Of a stretch of DNA of 64,000 nt, positions 20,698-31,230 are shown one piece after another. A program made the translations under genes and the position numbers. Origin of the DNA: Gyromitra esculenta. Taxonomy: Eukaryota > Ascomycota > Pezizomycetes > Pezizales > Discinaceae. How positions within the stretch are numbered: position 1 is the first letter of the stretch; every line of letters starts with the position of its first letter. The stretch is taken from contig JBCAML010000005.1 in the NCBI GenBank assembly GCA_038503075.1, forward strand, positions 2,170,001 to 2,234,000. The letters run 5' to 3'. The notes beneath the pieces are model-generated. The model saw only the letters and a program-made list of their open reading frames with translations. It was not told the DNA's origin and did not search any database.

Positions 20698-21935
20698 GAC
20701 TCAACTGAGTCTGCTGCATCAAAGGCGGAAAAACGAGGTGGCAGGGGCGGTGGAAAAACAGAGGAAGCAAGAGGGGCGGCGGGGGCGTTAATAGCGGCTC
20801 CTCTCATTGCGGGGCGTTTGGAGGCGGAGGGGCAGTTGGAGAAGATGTGTCCTTCTCCAGCGCAGAACAGGCAGCGGTTATTGGTCTGCCTCCATGTTTT
20901 TTCTTCGGGCGATAGCTTCCTTCTTCCGTTGATCTGAACATAGCGTTGTTCAGGGGCAGGGCGAGAGGTGGAGGTTCGGCCGAACGAGAGATCCATAGGA
21001 ACAAGCCCTCCCGGGGCGAAAGATGAGGAAGCAGGGGTAAAGGCGGCGGGGGCGGCGGCAGAGGCGGTGAACTGTCCCATGGTGTTACGGGCAGCATTTT
21101 TCTTTTCTTCTCTTCTTGCTCGGATACGATTATCCAAGCGGAGGAGGAAGGCGCAGAGAGAGGTGAAGGTGGTGGGAAAGTCAGCTACGGTTACCACGGC
21201 CTCTTTTAGCTCGTCTGACATTCCGAACTCCAAGGCATCGTTCTTTGCCGATTCATCGTAGTTAAGCCGCCCCATGATTCGCTGAAAGTCGGCAAGGTAA
21301 GCAGAAAAATCTCGCTTCCCTTGTCGAAGCTGGTGTAGCTCGCGGCGGGCCGTTCCGAGTGGGTCAGGGTCTCCGAAGGCTGTTTCCAGGGCGGTAATCA
21401 GTTCGGCGGCGTTATTCCAAGTGGTAGTCCCGTCAGGGAGGACAGAGTGGCGGATTTGTTCAAGGGCGGCTCCCTCGAGGCGGCTGATAGCATACAATAT
21501 CATATTGTTGCTGCTGGAAAAGCGGTCGGCGTTAACCGAGAGCTTTGATCGGAGTTGTAGGACGAATCCGGGGAGTTTGTCGCGAGATCCATTGAATTTA
21601 TCTGGATCGGGCATCTTGTCCGAGCGGCCTCCTTGAGTGTGAGCAGGAGGGGGTGGTGGCGATGGTGCGGGTGGTGGGGGGGCTATGCTCTGAAGGCGAG
21701 CGACTTCTGCTTCGGCCGCCTGTAGTTGGGACTGGCAGGTGTTGAATCTTGCCGTCATATTGTTCCGTTCCTGTACAGCTTCTTCCAGCTGTAGGTCTGC
21801 GTACGTGAGGTTATCGACCCGTTGTTGATAGTGGGATCGAATTTCCTCATAGGCTGAGGCGAGGTCGGCGTTGGCGGCAGCCTGGAAGTTCTCGAAGGTT
21901 GGGAAAGTCCAGGGAGCGGGGGCGGGGTTGGTCAT
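20688..21935 (-). CDS. gag: B1 Gag polyprotein
   Basis: 415 residues from ATG 21935 (MTNPAPAPWTF). The frame is open further upstream through the primer site into the LTR, but the first ATG is this one and it matches the start in B2 (MSNPAPAPWTF). In order: an N-terminal region with a helical, Gln/Glu-rich coiled-coil segment; a Pro-rich linker; a capsid core (MPDPDKFNGS, KLPGFVLQLRSKL); a basic stretch; and a zinc knuckle C-x2-C-x4-H-x4-C (CLFCAGEGHIFSNC) near the C-terminus. It forms the virus-like particle and packages the element RNA. It ends in Leu-Asn at the slippery site. Confidence 0.93.
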   Translation of the reverse strand: MTNPAPAPWTFPTFENFQAAANADLASAYEEIRSHYQQRVDNLTYADLQLEEAVQERNNMTARFNTCQSQLQAAEAEVARLQSIAPPPPAPSPPPPPAHTQGGRSDKMPDPDKFNGSRDKLPGFVLQLRSKLSVNADRFSSSNNMILYAISRLEGAALEQIRHSVLPDGTTTWNNAAELITALETAFGDPDPLGTARRELHQLRQGKRDFSAYLADFQRIMGRLNYDESAKNDALEFGMSDELKEAVVTVADFPTTFTSLCAFLLRLDNRIRARREEKKNAARNTMGQFTASAAAPAAFTPASSSFAPGGLVPMDLSFGRTSTSRPAPEQRYVQINGRRKLSPEEKTWRQTNNRCLFCAGEGHIFSNCPSASKRPAMRGAAINAPAAPLASSVFPPPLPPRFSAFDAADSVESLN

Positions 21936-21993
21936 GGTGGCGTTGGGGTTTGTGTGGCAGCGTGTAGGAGCGGGGTAGAGGGTGTGGATGAGG

Positions 21994-22004
21994 AAGCAAC
22001 GTAA
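21994..22004 (-). promoter_or_regulatory. Primer-binding site candidate of B1 (self-priming type)
   Basis: TTACGTTGCTT directly follows the 5' LTR end TTGAGA. It does not start with TGG, the complement of a tRNA CCA end. Nine bases (ACGTTGCTT) are the reverse complement of AAGCAACGT at 22225-22217, which lies 53 nt after the TATATAAG box (22278-22271) in the same LTR. Confidence 0.65.
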
Positions 22005-22415
22005 TCTCAAGGGGCGAGGTTTATCTTCAAGCTCTCAGGTATCCCCCGAGATAAGCAGTGCTACTTGAAGGATAAACTAAGCGACGAGAGTGTTTTACGA
22101 AGTTCCACAGGCTCTACGAAGTGTTCGAGTATAGAGGACTCGAGGACAGCGACAGCGTAAGGTTATACGGTGTAGCAGGGTTTGTATTTGTAGAATACAG
22201 GAGTGTACGATAGAAGACGTTGCTTAAAGAAAGAAGAAGGAAAAGTACAACAAGAGGGGAAAACCCTTCGCTTATATACTCGTAATCCACCTCTTTGATG
22301 ACAAACGTATGACTCATTGTAAAGGAAACCAAGGGAAACATATAGAACGAACAACGAAGCAACGCGACAAAACACTTATACCGCTAACCGAATAACACGA
22401 TAGCCATCCATGAAA
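22005..22415 (-). repeat. 5' LTR of element B1, with promoter
   Basis: 411 bp, reading TTTCATGG...CCTTGAGA on the minus strand. TATATAAG (22278-22271) is the likely core promoter, followed by a pyrimidine-rich stretch and AAGCAACGT (22225-22217), the inferred transcript start. Confidence 0.92.
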
Positions 22416-22560
22416 CTTGGCCACGATGGAAAATTTTCCCCTCAGCTAGTTTTAGTACTAAAACATTTTTATAAATATTCTAAACGCAAGGAAAGAATAC
22501 AAATGCGGAAACAGCTATAGCTTGTGCCAGTAGTAAAGATCAGAATTCGGCAATTGCTTA

Positions 22561-22835
22561 GGCAGGGTTGGCTAATCCTCCTTCATCGGCAGGTTCCCAT
22601 GAGTTCCCATCTTCCGGGTATCCTACCCATTTGATGTAATAGAACATCCGGCTAATCATTCGTCATCCCACTTTAGTTTCACTCTTCTCGCTTTTGATGA
22701 TGTATTCCATCTCATACTTATTGTCACCTTCAATGTCGTCAGGCAGCAGTCGATCTTGTTTTCGGGTTTCCCTGACGCTTGTCCGGTATCGCTCGAGCAA
22801 GGATACATGGAAGGTGGGGAATATCCTCCAGCGAC
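22561..22835 (-). pseudogene. Relic of another chromovirus: integrase C-terminus and chromodomain
   Basis: The minus strand reads FPTFHVSLLERYR, then KYEMEYIIKSEKS, an in-frame TGA, and FYYIKWVGYPEDGNSWEPAD. These are the linker and chromodomain at the end of Ty3/Gypsy integrases. The sequence is diverged from families A and B. The upstream part is missing and the 3' end is cut off by unrelated sequence. It is possibly the coding remnant of element C. Confidence 0.8.
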
Positions 22836-22849
22836 CTCCTGTGTTATAC

Positions 22850-22935
22850 CTATTGGTAGCTTAGTTGGTTACAACTTGAGTTCGCTTACGATGCACACAT
22901 ATGGACTAGCGTTCAAATCCCGACCATGTCGGTTA
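22850..22935 (+). other. tRNA-like relic (Val-like anticodon arm)
   Basis: GGTAGCTTAGTTGGTTA resembles a D arm, CTTACGA an anticodon loop (TAC), and GTTCAAATC a T-arm loop. The acceptor arms do not pair and the T stem has mismatches. It is a tRNA-derived relic at best, not a working gene. Confidence 0.35.
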
Positions 22936-23225
22936 TTATTAATCTTGGTTGATTATTAATAAGATTCGGATTGGATGTTTGGTTTCCTTGTGTCATCAAT
23001 GGCCGACTCTTTCGATCGACACTTCCCCGATTCGCTTATACATTGCGTCGCCGGTTAATTCCGACAATCACGCCATACGATAATGAGAGGGGTAGGAGCG
23101 AAGGAAAGCGTTCAGGGTCTATGGGATTTCTTCATGTTAGTTCATGTTATTACATAGCCTTTGTATTCGACGCTTGACTACTATAAGTAGTCCAGTGTTC
23201 AGCCATTGAGAAGGGTCTTCTTCCT

Positions 23226-23534
23226 GATCATTCGCAACGAAGAATGAGCCTTATTAATATTATATTGTTTCTAGCAAAATTACTTCCATGCAATTTACTC
23301 TATTACTTGTGAATTACTTTTATCTTGCTTAAGTAGCGCTTGCTTCAGTTATTAAACCTTACTATTAAGTTCTTCACAACTCGCTCGATCCCTACGAATC
23401 CTACCGTTATCTTTTGTGGTTCATAAGAAGCAGATTGCTACGTTGTGATTGTGTTGATAGCAACGCAGGTTATAGTCTAGATTGTTATCTAAAGTTCTTC
23501 TGGAGATTTCCGCGTGCGTTAAGTACGTCTTACA
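23226..23534 (-). repeat. Dispersed repeat C, copy 3
   Basis: Reverse-oriented relative of copy 2, starting TGTAAGACG at 23534 on the minus strand and matching through to AATGATC, with several small indels. Confidence 0.6.
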
Positions 23535-23590
23535 TTGGCTTTCCGCTTAAGAAGACGCCACCTTCATGATACTGAAGGGCTTGTAAGAAG

Positions 23591-24128
23591 CCAACCGCGA
23601 ACTTCGCTTAGCGTCAGGCAGGGGAAGATGTTTAAAATGGATTGGTGAATCCAAGTGGTGATTCCCATACGGGGAGGATGCTTCGAAGTAGAAGGTGTAA
23701 ATAGAGGAAGCAACGTAATCTCACGGTCTCGTCCTTCGTTAAGCCCTTCAGTATCCCTGAAGGTGAGCAGTGCTACTTAAGCGAAGTACTTAACACGTTC
23801 GAGAAGTGCTGTGTTTCTACAAGTTCTACGTGTGGTCTATCTCAAGGCAAGATAAGTGCAACAAGGTAACCAGCGACAGCGAGGATTCTGAAGTAGAATC
23901 GAGGTAGTATTAAAGTAATGCAGGTAGAAGTAAAACGAGAACATTGCTTAAAGAAAGAAGAAGAAGAAAACAAAGAGCGAACAAAATCCATCATTTAAAT
24001 ACACCACTTTTCCCAACAGATCCAATAACCAATAACAACCGAAATACAATAACATTATAACAAAACCCAAAGCCTATAACAACCATCGAACTGAAATCTA
24101 ACCCTAAGCCTAATCCTTAATCCTGAAA
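23591..24128 (-). mobile_element. Remnant of a family A element: leader, primer site and 5' LTR
   Basis: The LTR is 23719-24128 (plus-strand TCTCACGG...CCTGAAA). AAGCAACGTAA (23708-23718) adjoins it, exactly as in A1, B1 and B2. Then comes leader sequence similar to that of A1 (a shared motif around GGATTGRTGAATCCAA). There is no gag or pol, and the bases flanking the LTR do not form a duplication. A fragment resembling a family A LTR end lies just left, at about 23553-23590. Confidence 0.75.
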
Positions 24129-24153
24129 GCAACTTGCTTTCCACAATCATTTG

Positions 24154-24603
24154 TCTCAAGGAACGAGATCTCGTCAAGCCCTTTGGTATCCCCAAAGGTG
24201 AACAGTGCTACTTCAGTGAGAACCAACAACAGGAGGTTAAGCGACGATTCCACAGGCTCTAAGACAACGAGGAGTTATGATGACTCCGACAGTAAAACTA
24301 CGTTGATGTAGTGGCTTGATAGAAGAAGAGATATCACGAAGGCGACGAAGAATTATGTAGGAATCCTGGCTTGTATTGTAGAATACAAGTAGAGTGACAA
24401 TAGAAGACGTTGCTTAAGGAACGAGGAAGAAAAAGTACAACAAGAGGGGAACACCCTTCGCTTATATACCCATGATTCCACCTTTCGCTGACCAACATAT
24501 GACTCATTGTAACCAAAACCCAAAGAAAAATAAAGAACAACAACAAAACACAATAACCTTATATCCTATATCGAACTTGCCAACGAAAAGACCATCTGTG
24601 AAA
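24154..24603 (-). repeat. Solo LTR, family B long variant (450 bp)
   Basis: Plus-strand ends TCTCAAGG...CTGTGAAA with duplicated ATTTG (24149-24153, 24604-24608). About 40 bp longer than other B LTRs and similar to the one at 31552-32000. Confidence 0.9.
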
Positions 24604-25009
24604 ATTTGAAGGCGAAGGATATCATTGGCGTTCTCACGGTTCAGTCTCCCGTTAAGCCTTTCAGTATCCCTGAAGGTGAGCAGTGCTACTTAAGTGGGAT
24701 TCTAACTCGATCAAAGAGTGCAGTGTTTCTACAAGTTCTACAATGAGTATACTTCAAGGCGAAGTATCGATGATGTTTCACAGCGACAGCGAAGGTTCGG
24801 AGGTAGAACCGAGATAGTATTTGATGAATACAGCAGAAGTAAAACGAGAACGTTGCTTAAGGAAAGAAGAGAAAGAGAAACAAGAGCGACCGAAATCCTT
24901 CACTTAAATACCCCGCTTTCCTGTAACACCAACAACAACCCGACAACAACCGAAACACAAAGACATTATTCCAATAACCAAAACATAACTGAACAACAAA
25001 GAAATTATA

Positions 25010-25419
25010 TCTCAAGGAGCGAGGTTTTACCTTCAAGCTCTCAGGTATCCCCCAAGATAAGCAGTGCTACTTGAAGGAAAAACTAAGCGACGAGAGTGTT
25101 TACGAGGTTCCACAGGCTCTACGGAGTGTTCAAGTATAGAGGACTTGAGGACGGCGACAGCGTAAGGTTATGAGGTATAACCGAGGTTTGTATTGTAAAA
25201 TACAAGAGTGTACGACAGAAGACGTTGCTTAAGGAAAGAAGAAGGAAAAGTACAACCAGAGGGAAAACCCTTCGCTTATATACCATAATCCAACTCGCCT
25301 GATGACAAAGACTTGACTCATTGCAACCAAAACCCAAGGAAACATAAAGAACAACAACACGACGTAACAACCTTGTAACCATATACCCAGCCAACCAACG
25401 AAAACATCCATCCATGAAA
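25010..25419 (-). repeat. 3' LTR of element B2
   Basis: 410 bp, plus-strand ends TCTCAAGG...CCATGAAA. Nearly identical to 30821-31230. Confidence 0.92.
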
Positions 25420-28029
25420 GTACCCCCTCCCTTATAGCCGTGAGCCCCTGCGAACACTAGTCAGGTCCTCTTTCGGTTTATTCGGATGCCGTTGATGAAA
25501 AGCATCTACTGCTTCTGTCTCCTCGTGATACTCCGCAGGTTCCCAAGTGGGTAACGCATAACCTGTCCATTCTACCAAGTATTGGAGTCTTCCCCGATGG
25601 AGGCGAGAGTCCAATATACTTTCGACGAAATATTCTTCATGGTCGTTTACTTGGACGGCGGGGGGTGGTGGAATAACTTGGCCAGGGAGTGGGTCGGTAG
25701 GAGCTGCTTTGATTAACGAGACGTGAAATATCGGATGGTATTTCATTGACTTTGGTAGGTCTATTTCGTAGGCGTGCGCCGAAATTATTCTTTTCACAGG
25801 AAAGGGGCCACTCCATTTCCAGTCTAACTTCCTCGAGTTTCGGTTTGTCCTCATATTCTTCATGGATACGAAGACTTGGTCGTTGACCTCAAATGAAGGG
25901 GCGGGGGTGCGGTGCCGGTTAGTACTGGTTTCGAAGATATCCTGAGCCGTTTAAATCGAGTTCGGAGGAAGTCTCTAAGATCCTCCATCTTTAAAGCAAA
26001 TAGGTTGGCATCGAGGGTTTGAGGGGAACGATCATTGGGGATAACCGAAGTGTCAAAACGGGGATGATAGCCATAATTGGCGAAAAAGGGTGTGGCTTTA
26101 GTACTGGCCGACTCCTGGTTATTAGCGGCAAATTCGGCAATTGGTAACCATTTTGCCCAATCATCTTGTTGGTACGAAACATAACAGCGAAGGTATTGCT
26201 CCATGACAGCGTTAAGGCGTTCGGTTTGACCATCTGTTTCCGGGTGAAAGGATGTCGACATGCGGGCGGAGATATTCAAGCGTTGGCAAAGGTAATTCCA
26301 GAATTTGGCAGTGAACTGCGTTCCTCTATCAGAAGTGATATGGGAAGGTAGCCCGTGGAGTTTCCAGACGTTTTGGAGGTAAAGTTCCGCTGTTTTCTCG
26401 GCATTGACAGTGGTATTACAGGGGATTAGGTGTCGCATCTTTGATAACCTGTCTACCACGACCATTATTGCATCAAAACCATCGGAATTTGGGAGGCCCG
26501 TAACAAAGTCCATTGATAATTCCTCCCAGGGGCGGTTAGGAATTGGGAGTGGTTTTAGAACGCCATGGGTACCGAGAGTGCTTGGTTTAGCTCGTCGACA
26601 GATATGGCAGTTTCGGGTATAGCGACCAATATATTCCCTCATCTTTGGCCAATAGAAATGCCTTGAAATGAGTTCGAAGGATTTTTCACGTCCTGGGTGG
26701 CCAGCGGAGGGGGCGTCATGATGTCGTTGTAGGATGAGGAGGCAGAGAGGATCATGATCAGGGACATAGAGCTTTTGCCGATAATAGAGACGGTTATTGA
26801 CTTCTGTACAATCGCCTAGGGTGATTTCTTTGGATTGTCGTTCGCCATTTCTAAGTGCTAGGAGGATTTTTTGTGGGAACGGGTCAGCACTATATCCATG
26901 ATTCATTAAGGTCTCGAGGGGAGCGTCCAATTCAGCGGGTTCATTTGATAAAGAACTCGAAAACAAACTTAGCTTGGGGTCCAAGTTTCTTTCCTTTAAG
27001 ACTACTTGGTGTTGGTGTTGTAGTCTTTCATCCCCTTCTTCAGGGAGATCTCCCGATCTCCGAGTCAGTGCGTCCGGTTTTCCTCCCTGTACTCCTGGTC
27101 GATATGTGATTACAAAATCGAACCGTGAGAGGTATTCTGCCCATCTGACCTGTCTTCGGTTGAGTTGCTTAGTAGTCATGAAATACTCTAAGTTCTTATG
27201 GTCGGTGATGACAGATATGGGTAGTTCAGAACCTTCGAGTTCGGGTCTCCATTCTTCGAAGCAGCGGATGATGGCTAGCAATTCTTTGTCGTATATCTCA
27301 TAGTTACACTCAGCAGGAGAGTGTTTTTTAGAGAAGAATGCCACAGGGTGGAGTATGCCTTTGTTGTCGAGCTGAGAGAGGACGCCGCCGGAGACGAAGT
27401 CGGAAGCATCAGATTCCACGAAGATCTTTTTTCGGGGGTCGAAGTGGATGAGTACCGGGGCTTTAGTAAAGGCGTCTTTGAGAGCTTCAAAGGCAAGTTC
27501 GGCTTCGGCGGTCCAGTCGAAAATGATGCCTTTTTTTGTGAAGGCGGTAAGAGGGGCAGCGAGGCGAGAAAATCCCAAGATAAATCTACGGTAAAAATTT
27601 GCAAAACCGAGGAAGGCCTGCACATCTTTAATTGACTTTGGGCGATTCCAGTCTCGGACGGCTTTTAGTTTATCATCGTCCATTTTAATGCCTTCGGGGG
27701 TAAGGATTAGGCCGAGGTATTTGATGGATTGCACGTGAAATTCACACTTCTCAGGTTTGAGAAGGATGTTGTTGGCTTTAAGGGCGTCGAGTACTTGTCT
27801 GACATGTACCTTGTGCTCGGCAAGAGTATCGCTGTAGATAAGAATGTCGTCAAGATAGGCCGTGCAGAAAAGATCTAAAAATTCTCGGAGGGAATCGTTT
27901 ACAAATCGCTGGAATGTACCGGGGGCGTTGGTAAGACCGAATGGCATTACCATGTATTCATATAGGCCGTATCGCGTTCGAAAGGCTGTTTTCCATTCTT
28001 CTCCCTCAGCGATACGAATTTGGTGAAAG

Positions 28030-28429
28030 TCTCAAGGAGCGAGATTCTCGTCAAGCTCTCAGGTATCCCCCGAGATAAGCAGTGCTACTTGAACGAGAAA
28101 CCAACGACAGGAGAAAGTGCAAAGGTTCTACAGGCTCTACGAATGGCTCAAGTTATGATGACTTGAGGACGGCGATGGAGAACGATTACGAGGTGTAATC
28201 GGAGGTTTATATGTGAGTGTACAATAGAAGACGTTGCTTGAAGAAAGAAGAAGGAAAAGTACAAGATGAGGGGAAATCCCTTCGCTTATATACCACGTTC
28301 CAACTCTTTCGATGACAAAGACATGACTCATTGTAGCGAGAAACTCATAGAAACACAAAGAATAACAACCAAACCCGACAACCGTGTACCCATGTACCTA
28401 ACCGATCAACATAACATCCATCCATGAAA
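28030..28429 (-). repeat. Solo LTR, family B, inside B2 pol
   Basis: Plus-strand ends TCTCAAGG...CCATGAAA with duplicated GAAAG (28025-28029, 28430-28434). It is the innermost layer of a four-deep nest: transposase relic, family A LTR, B2, this LTR. Confidence 0.92.
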
Positions 28430-29477
28430 GAAAGCCATCGCTGAGATCGAGTTTGGAATACCACTGAGCTTTTGCAAGGCGATCCAAGGTTTCTTTGATC
28501 AGGGGGGAAGTGTATCTGTCTTTCACCGTGAGAGCGTTAAGGCCACGGTAGTCGACACAAAGTCGGAGGGAACCATCGGGCTTAGCGGCAAAGAGGACTG
28601 GGGAACCGGCGGAAGATGAACTGGCACGGATGAATCCTTTTTCTAAGTTGTCTTCGATGTACTTCTTAAGAACTAGAAGTTCGTCACGAGACATACCATA
28701 GAGGGGTCCAAACGGTGGTTCCTTGCCTTCTTGCAGGGTAATCTTGTGGTCGTAGGGTCGACGAGGGGGGAGTCCCTGAGCTTTAGCTTTATCGAACATG
28801 TCTAGATATTCATGGTATTCCGCAGGTATTCGTTGCTTCCACTCTTCTTTAGTTGTCTTGTTATCAAGAACTTTATTGATTTCGTAGAGGGACATGGCGT
28901 AAACCTGGATACCCTTTTTTCTAGCAAGCATGCGGAAACTAGCGGCGCCAATAAAGGCAGCATTAAGCTTGTTCGGTGGGGGGATGGCGTTGGCTGAGAC
29001 GATGGATTGTTTAGGGGTACAGTGAGTGGTGCAGAATTCAGAATTGAATTCAATGCTTTTGTTTGCGAACTGTAGATGAACATCGTGGAGGTTCATCCAG
29101 GGAATGCCTAATACTAGGGGGTAATGGCCTAGTTTGGTGACGAAAAAAGGAGCTTTTTCGGTGTGTTGTTGGATGGAAAGCTCCAGGTGACAGAGGTTGG
29201 TAATATCTCCCGAGGCAATCGTTCGGCCATCAATGACCTCTAATTGGCGGGGGGTTTTGAGGGGAGATAATGGTAGGGAATGGTGACGCACAAAGTTTTC
29301 ATCAATGAAAGCGAACCCTGAGGCTCCAGTGTCAAGAAGTGCGTGTGTTTTTATGACTTTATTTTGGTGGGAAAGGCTACATGAAATTACAAAATGTTCC
29401 CCATCCAAATTATCCTCCACACACACATCCGACACTGAAAACCCGGAAATAGAGAACGCTGACAAAGGAGAGAAGTG

Positions 29478-29522
29478 AACCAGAGCAGGGTCACAGGGCG
29501 ACTCTGGTTGGATTAGTTTAAA
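29478..29522 (-). promoter_or_regulatory. Programmed -1 frameshift signal of B2
   Basis: T TTA AAC (29522-29516), stop TAA (29515-29513), six-nt spacer, then AACCAGAG (29509-29502) pairing with CTCTGGTT (29485-29478), as in B1. Confidence 0.85.
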
Positions 29523-30757
29523 GACTCGACAGAGTCTGCTGCGTCGAAGGCAGGAAAGCGGGGCGGCAAAGGCGGAGGGAACACAGAAGGGGCAGGCGCG
29601 GCGGCGGCATTGGTAACCGCTCCCCTCATGGCAGGGCGTTTGGAGGCAGAGGGGCAGTTGGAAAAGATATGCCCTTCTCCGGCGCAGAACAGGCAGCGGT
29701 TGTTGGTTTGCCTCCAATTTTTTTCTTCGGGTGATAATTTTCTTCTCCCGTTAACCTGAACATATCGTTGTTCAGGGGCAGGGCGGGAGGTGGAGGTACG
29801 GCCGAAGGAGAGATCCATGGGGGCAAGTCCTCCAGGGGCAAAAGAGGAGGAGGCAGGGGTAAAGGCGGCGGGGGCGGCGGCAGGGGCGGCGAATTGCCCC
29901 ATGGTGTTGCGGGCGGCATTTTTCTTCTCTTCTCTTCTTGCCCGGATACGATTGTCTAGGCGGAGGAGGAAGGCGCAGAGGGAAGTGAAGGTGGTGGGAA
30001 AGTCGGCAACGGTCACTACTGCTTCTTTCAGCTCGTCTGACATGCCGTATTCCAGAGCGTCGTTTTTCGCAGACTCATCATAGTTAAGACGTCCCATGAT
30101 ACGTTGGAAGTCGGCGAGGTAGGCGGAGAAATCTCTCTTTCCCTGTCGGAGTTGGTGTAATTCGCGGCGGGCGGTGCCGAGGGGGTCAGGGTCGCCAAAA
30201 GCTGTTTCCAGGGCGGTGATCAAGTCGGCGGCGGAGTTCCAGGTAGTGGTCCCATCAGGGAGTACTGAGTGACGGATTTGTTCGAGGGCGGCTCCCTCTA
30301 GGCGGCTGATGGCGTACAGTATCATGTTGTTGTTGCTAGAGAATCGGTCGGCATTGACCGAGAGTTTGGAGCGCAGCTGTAAAACGAAACCGGGGAGTTT
30401 GTCGCGAGACCCATTGAATTTATCTGGGTCGGGCATTTTATCCGAGCGGCCTCCTTGGTTGGGGGCCGGTGGAGGTGGAGGGGACGGCGCGGGAGGAGGG
30501 GGAACGATGTTGCGGAGGCGGGCGATTTCTGTCTCCGCGACTTGCAGTTGGGATTGGCAAGTATTGAACCTCGCCGTCATGTTATTTCGTTCCTGTATGG
30601 CCTCTTCTAGCTGTAGGTCTGCGTAGGTGAGGTTATCGACCCGTTGTTGATAATGGGATCGGATTTCCTCATAGGCAGAGGCGAGATCGGCGTTGGCGGC
30701 GGCTTGGAAATTCTCGAAAGTCGGGAAGGTCCAGGGGGCGGGGGCGGGGTTACTCAT
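29513..30757 (-). CDS. gag: B2 Gag polyprotein
   Basis: 414 residues from ATG 30757 (MSNPAPAPWTF) to TAA. It is collinear with B1 Gag: coiled-coil-like N-terminus, Pro-rich linker, capsid core (MPDPDKFNGS), and zinc knuckle CLFCAGEGHIFSNC. It is still fully open although the pol of the same element is dead, so particle protein could be supplied to other copies if the LTR is transcribed. Confidence 0.92.
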   Translation of the reverse strand: MSNPAPAPWTFPTFENFQAAANADLASAYEEIRSHYQQRVDNLTYADLQLEEAIQERNNMTARFNTCQSQLQVAETEIARLRNIVPPPPAPSPPPPPAPNQGGRSDKMPDPDKFNGSRDKLPGFVLQLRSKLSVNADRFSSNNNMILYAISRLEGAALEQIRHSVLPDGTTTWNSAADLITALETAFGDPDPLGTARRELHQLRQGKRDFSAYLADFQRIMGRLNYDESAKNDALEYGMSDELKEAVVTVADFPTTFTSLCAFLLRLDNRIRARREEKKNAARNTMGQFAAPAAAPAAFTPASSSFAPGGLAPMDLSFGRTSTSRPAPEQRYVQVNGRRKLSPEEKNWRQTNNRCLFCAGEGHIFSNCPSASKRPAMRGAVTNAAAAPAPSVFPPPLPPRFPAFDAADSVESLN

Positions 30758-30809
30758 GGCGGCGTTGATGTAGCAGCGTGAGAAAGCGGGGTAGAGGGTG
30801 TGGAAGAGC

Positions 30810-30820
30810 AAGCAACGTAA
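30810..30820 (-). promoter_or_regulatory. Primer-binding site candidate of B2
   Basis: TTACGTTGCTT directly after the 5' LTR, the same as in B1 and A1 and complementary to AAGCAACGT in the LTR. Confidence 0.65.
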
Positions 30821-31230
30821 TCTCAAGGAGCGAGGTTTTACCTTCAAGCTCTCAGGTATCCCCCAAGATAAGCAGTGCTACTTGAAGGAAAAACTAAGCG
30901 ACGAGAGTGTTTACGAGGTTCCACAGGCTCTACGGAGTGTTCAAGTATAGAGGACTTGAGGACGGCGACAGCGTAAGGTTATGAGGTATAACCGAGGTTT
31001 GTATTGTAAAATACAAGAGTGTACGACAGAAGACGTTGCTTAAGGAAAGAAGAAGGAAAAGTACAACCAGAGGGAAAACCCCTCGCTTATATACCATAAT
31101 CCAACTCGCCTGATGACAAAGACTTGACTCATTGCAACGGAAACCCAGGGAAACATAAAGAACAACAACACGACGTAACAACCTTGTATCCATATACCCA
31201 GCCAACCAACGAAAACATCCATCCATGAAA
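30821..31230 (-). repeat. 5' LTR of element B2
   Basis: 410 bp, TTTCATGG...CTTGAGA on the minus strand, with TATATAAG and TTAAGCAACGT. Confidence 0.92.

Larger units (their letters stand above)
16587..22415 (-). mobile_element. Ty3/Gypsy chromovirus B1 (family B), apparently complete
   Basis: 5829 bp, flanked by duplicated CTTGG (16582-16586, 22416-22420). Order on the minus strand: 5' LTR 22415-22005, primer site 22004-21994, gag, -1 frameshift signal, pol, 3' LTR 16998-16587. Gag and pol are both open over their full length. The two LTRs look identical except for a cluster of changes within about 20 bp (about 16752-16773 versus 22166-22187). This is the youngest-looking element here and the only one that could still be autonomous. 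Confidence 0.93.
25432..29522 (-). pseudogene. pol: B2 pol, split by a solo LTR and a frameshift
   Basis: The coding direction is from 29522 down. 29522-28435 encodes the protease (DTGASG) and the first half of RT (SKLDLSDGF). The solo LTR at 28030-28429 intervenes. 28024 down to about 25945 encodes RT with YLDD, RNase H (VESDASD), and integrase with HHCC and DDE motifs (DFVTG, SDRGT, TDGQTE). A one-base deletion in the sequence after DFLRT then shifts the frame. 25863-25432 holds the integrase C-terminus and chromodomain (YLVEWTGYALPTWEPAEY) in the original frame. A functional Pol cannot be made. Confidence 0.92.
25010..31230 (-). mobile_element. Ty3/Gypsy chromovirus B2 (family B), defective
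   Basis: Flanked by duplicated TTATA (25005-25009, 31231-31235) and inserted into a family A solo LTR. The LTRs (25010-25419 and 30821-31230) differ at roughly five positions. Gag is open. Pol carries a one-base deletion near 25945 and a family B solo LTR inserted in RT at 28030. It is close to B1 in sequence but older. Confidence 0.93.

Noticed and set aside
22850..22935. A functional tRNA-Val gene
   Set aside because: Acceptor stem does not pair and T stem has mismatches; kept only as a relic.
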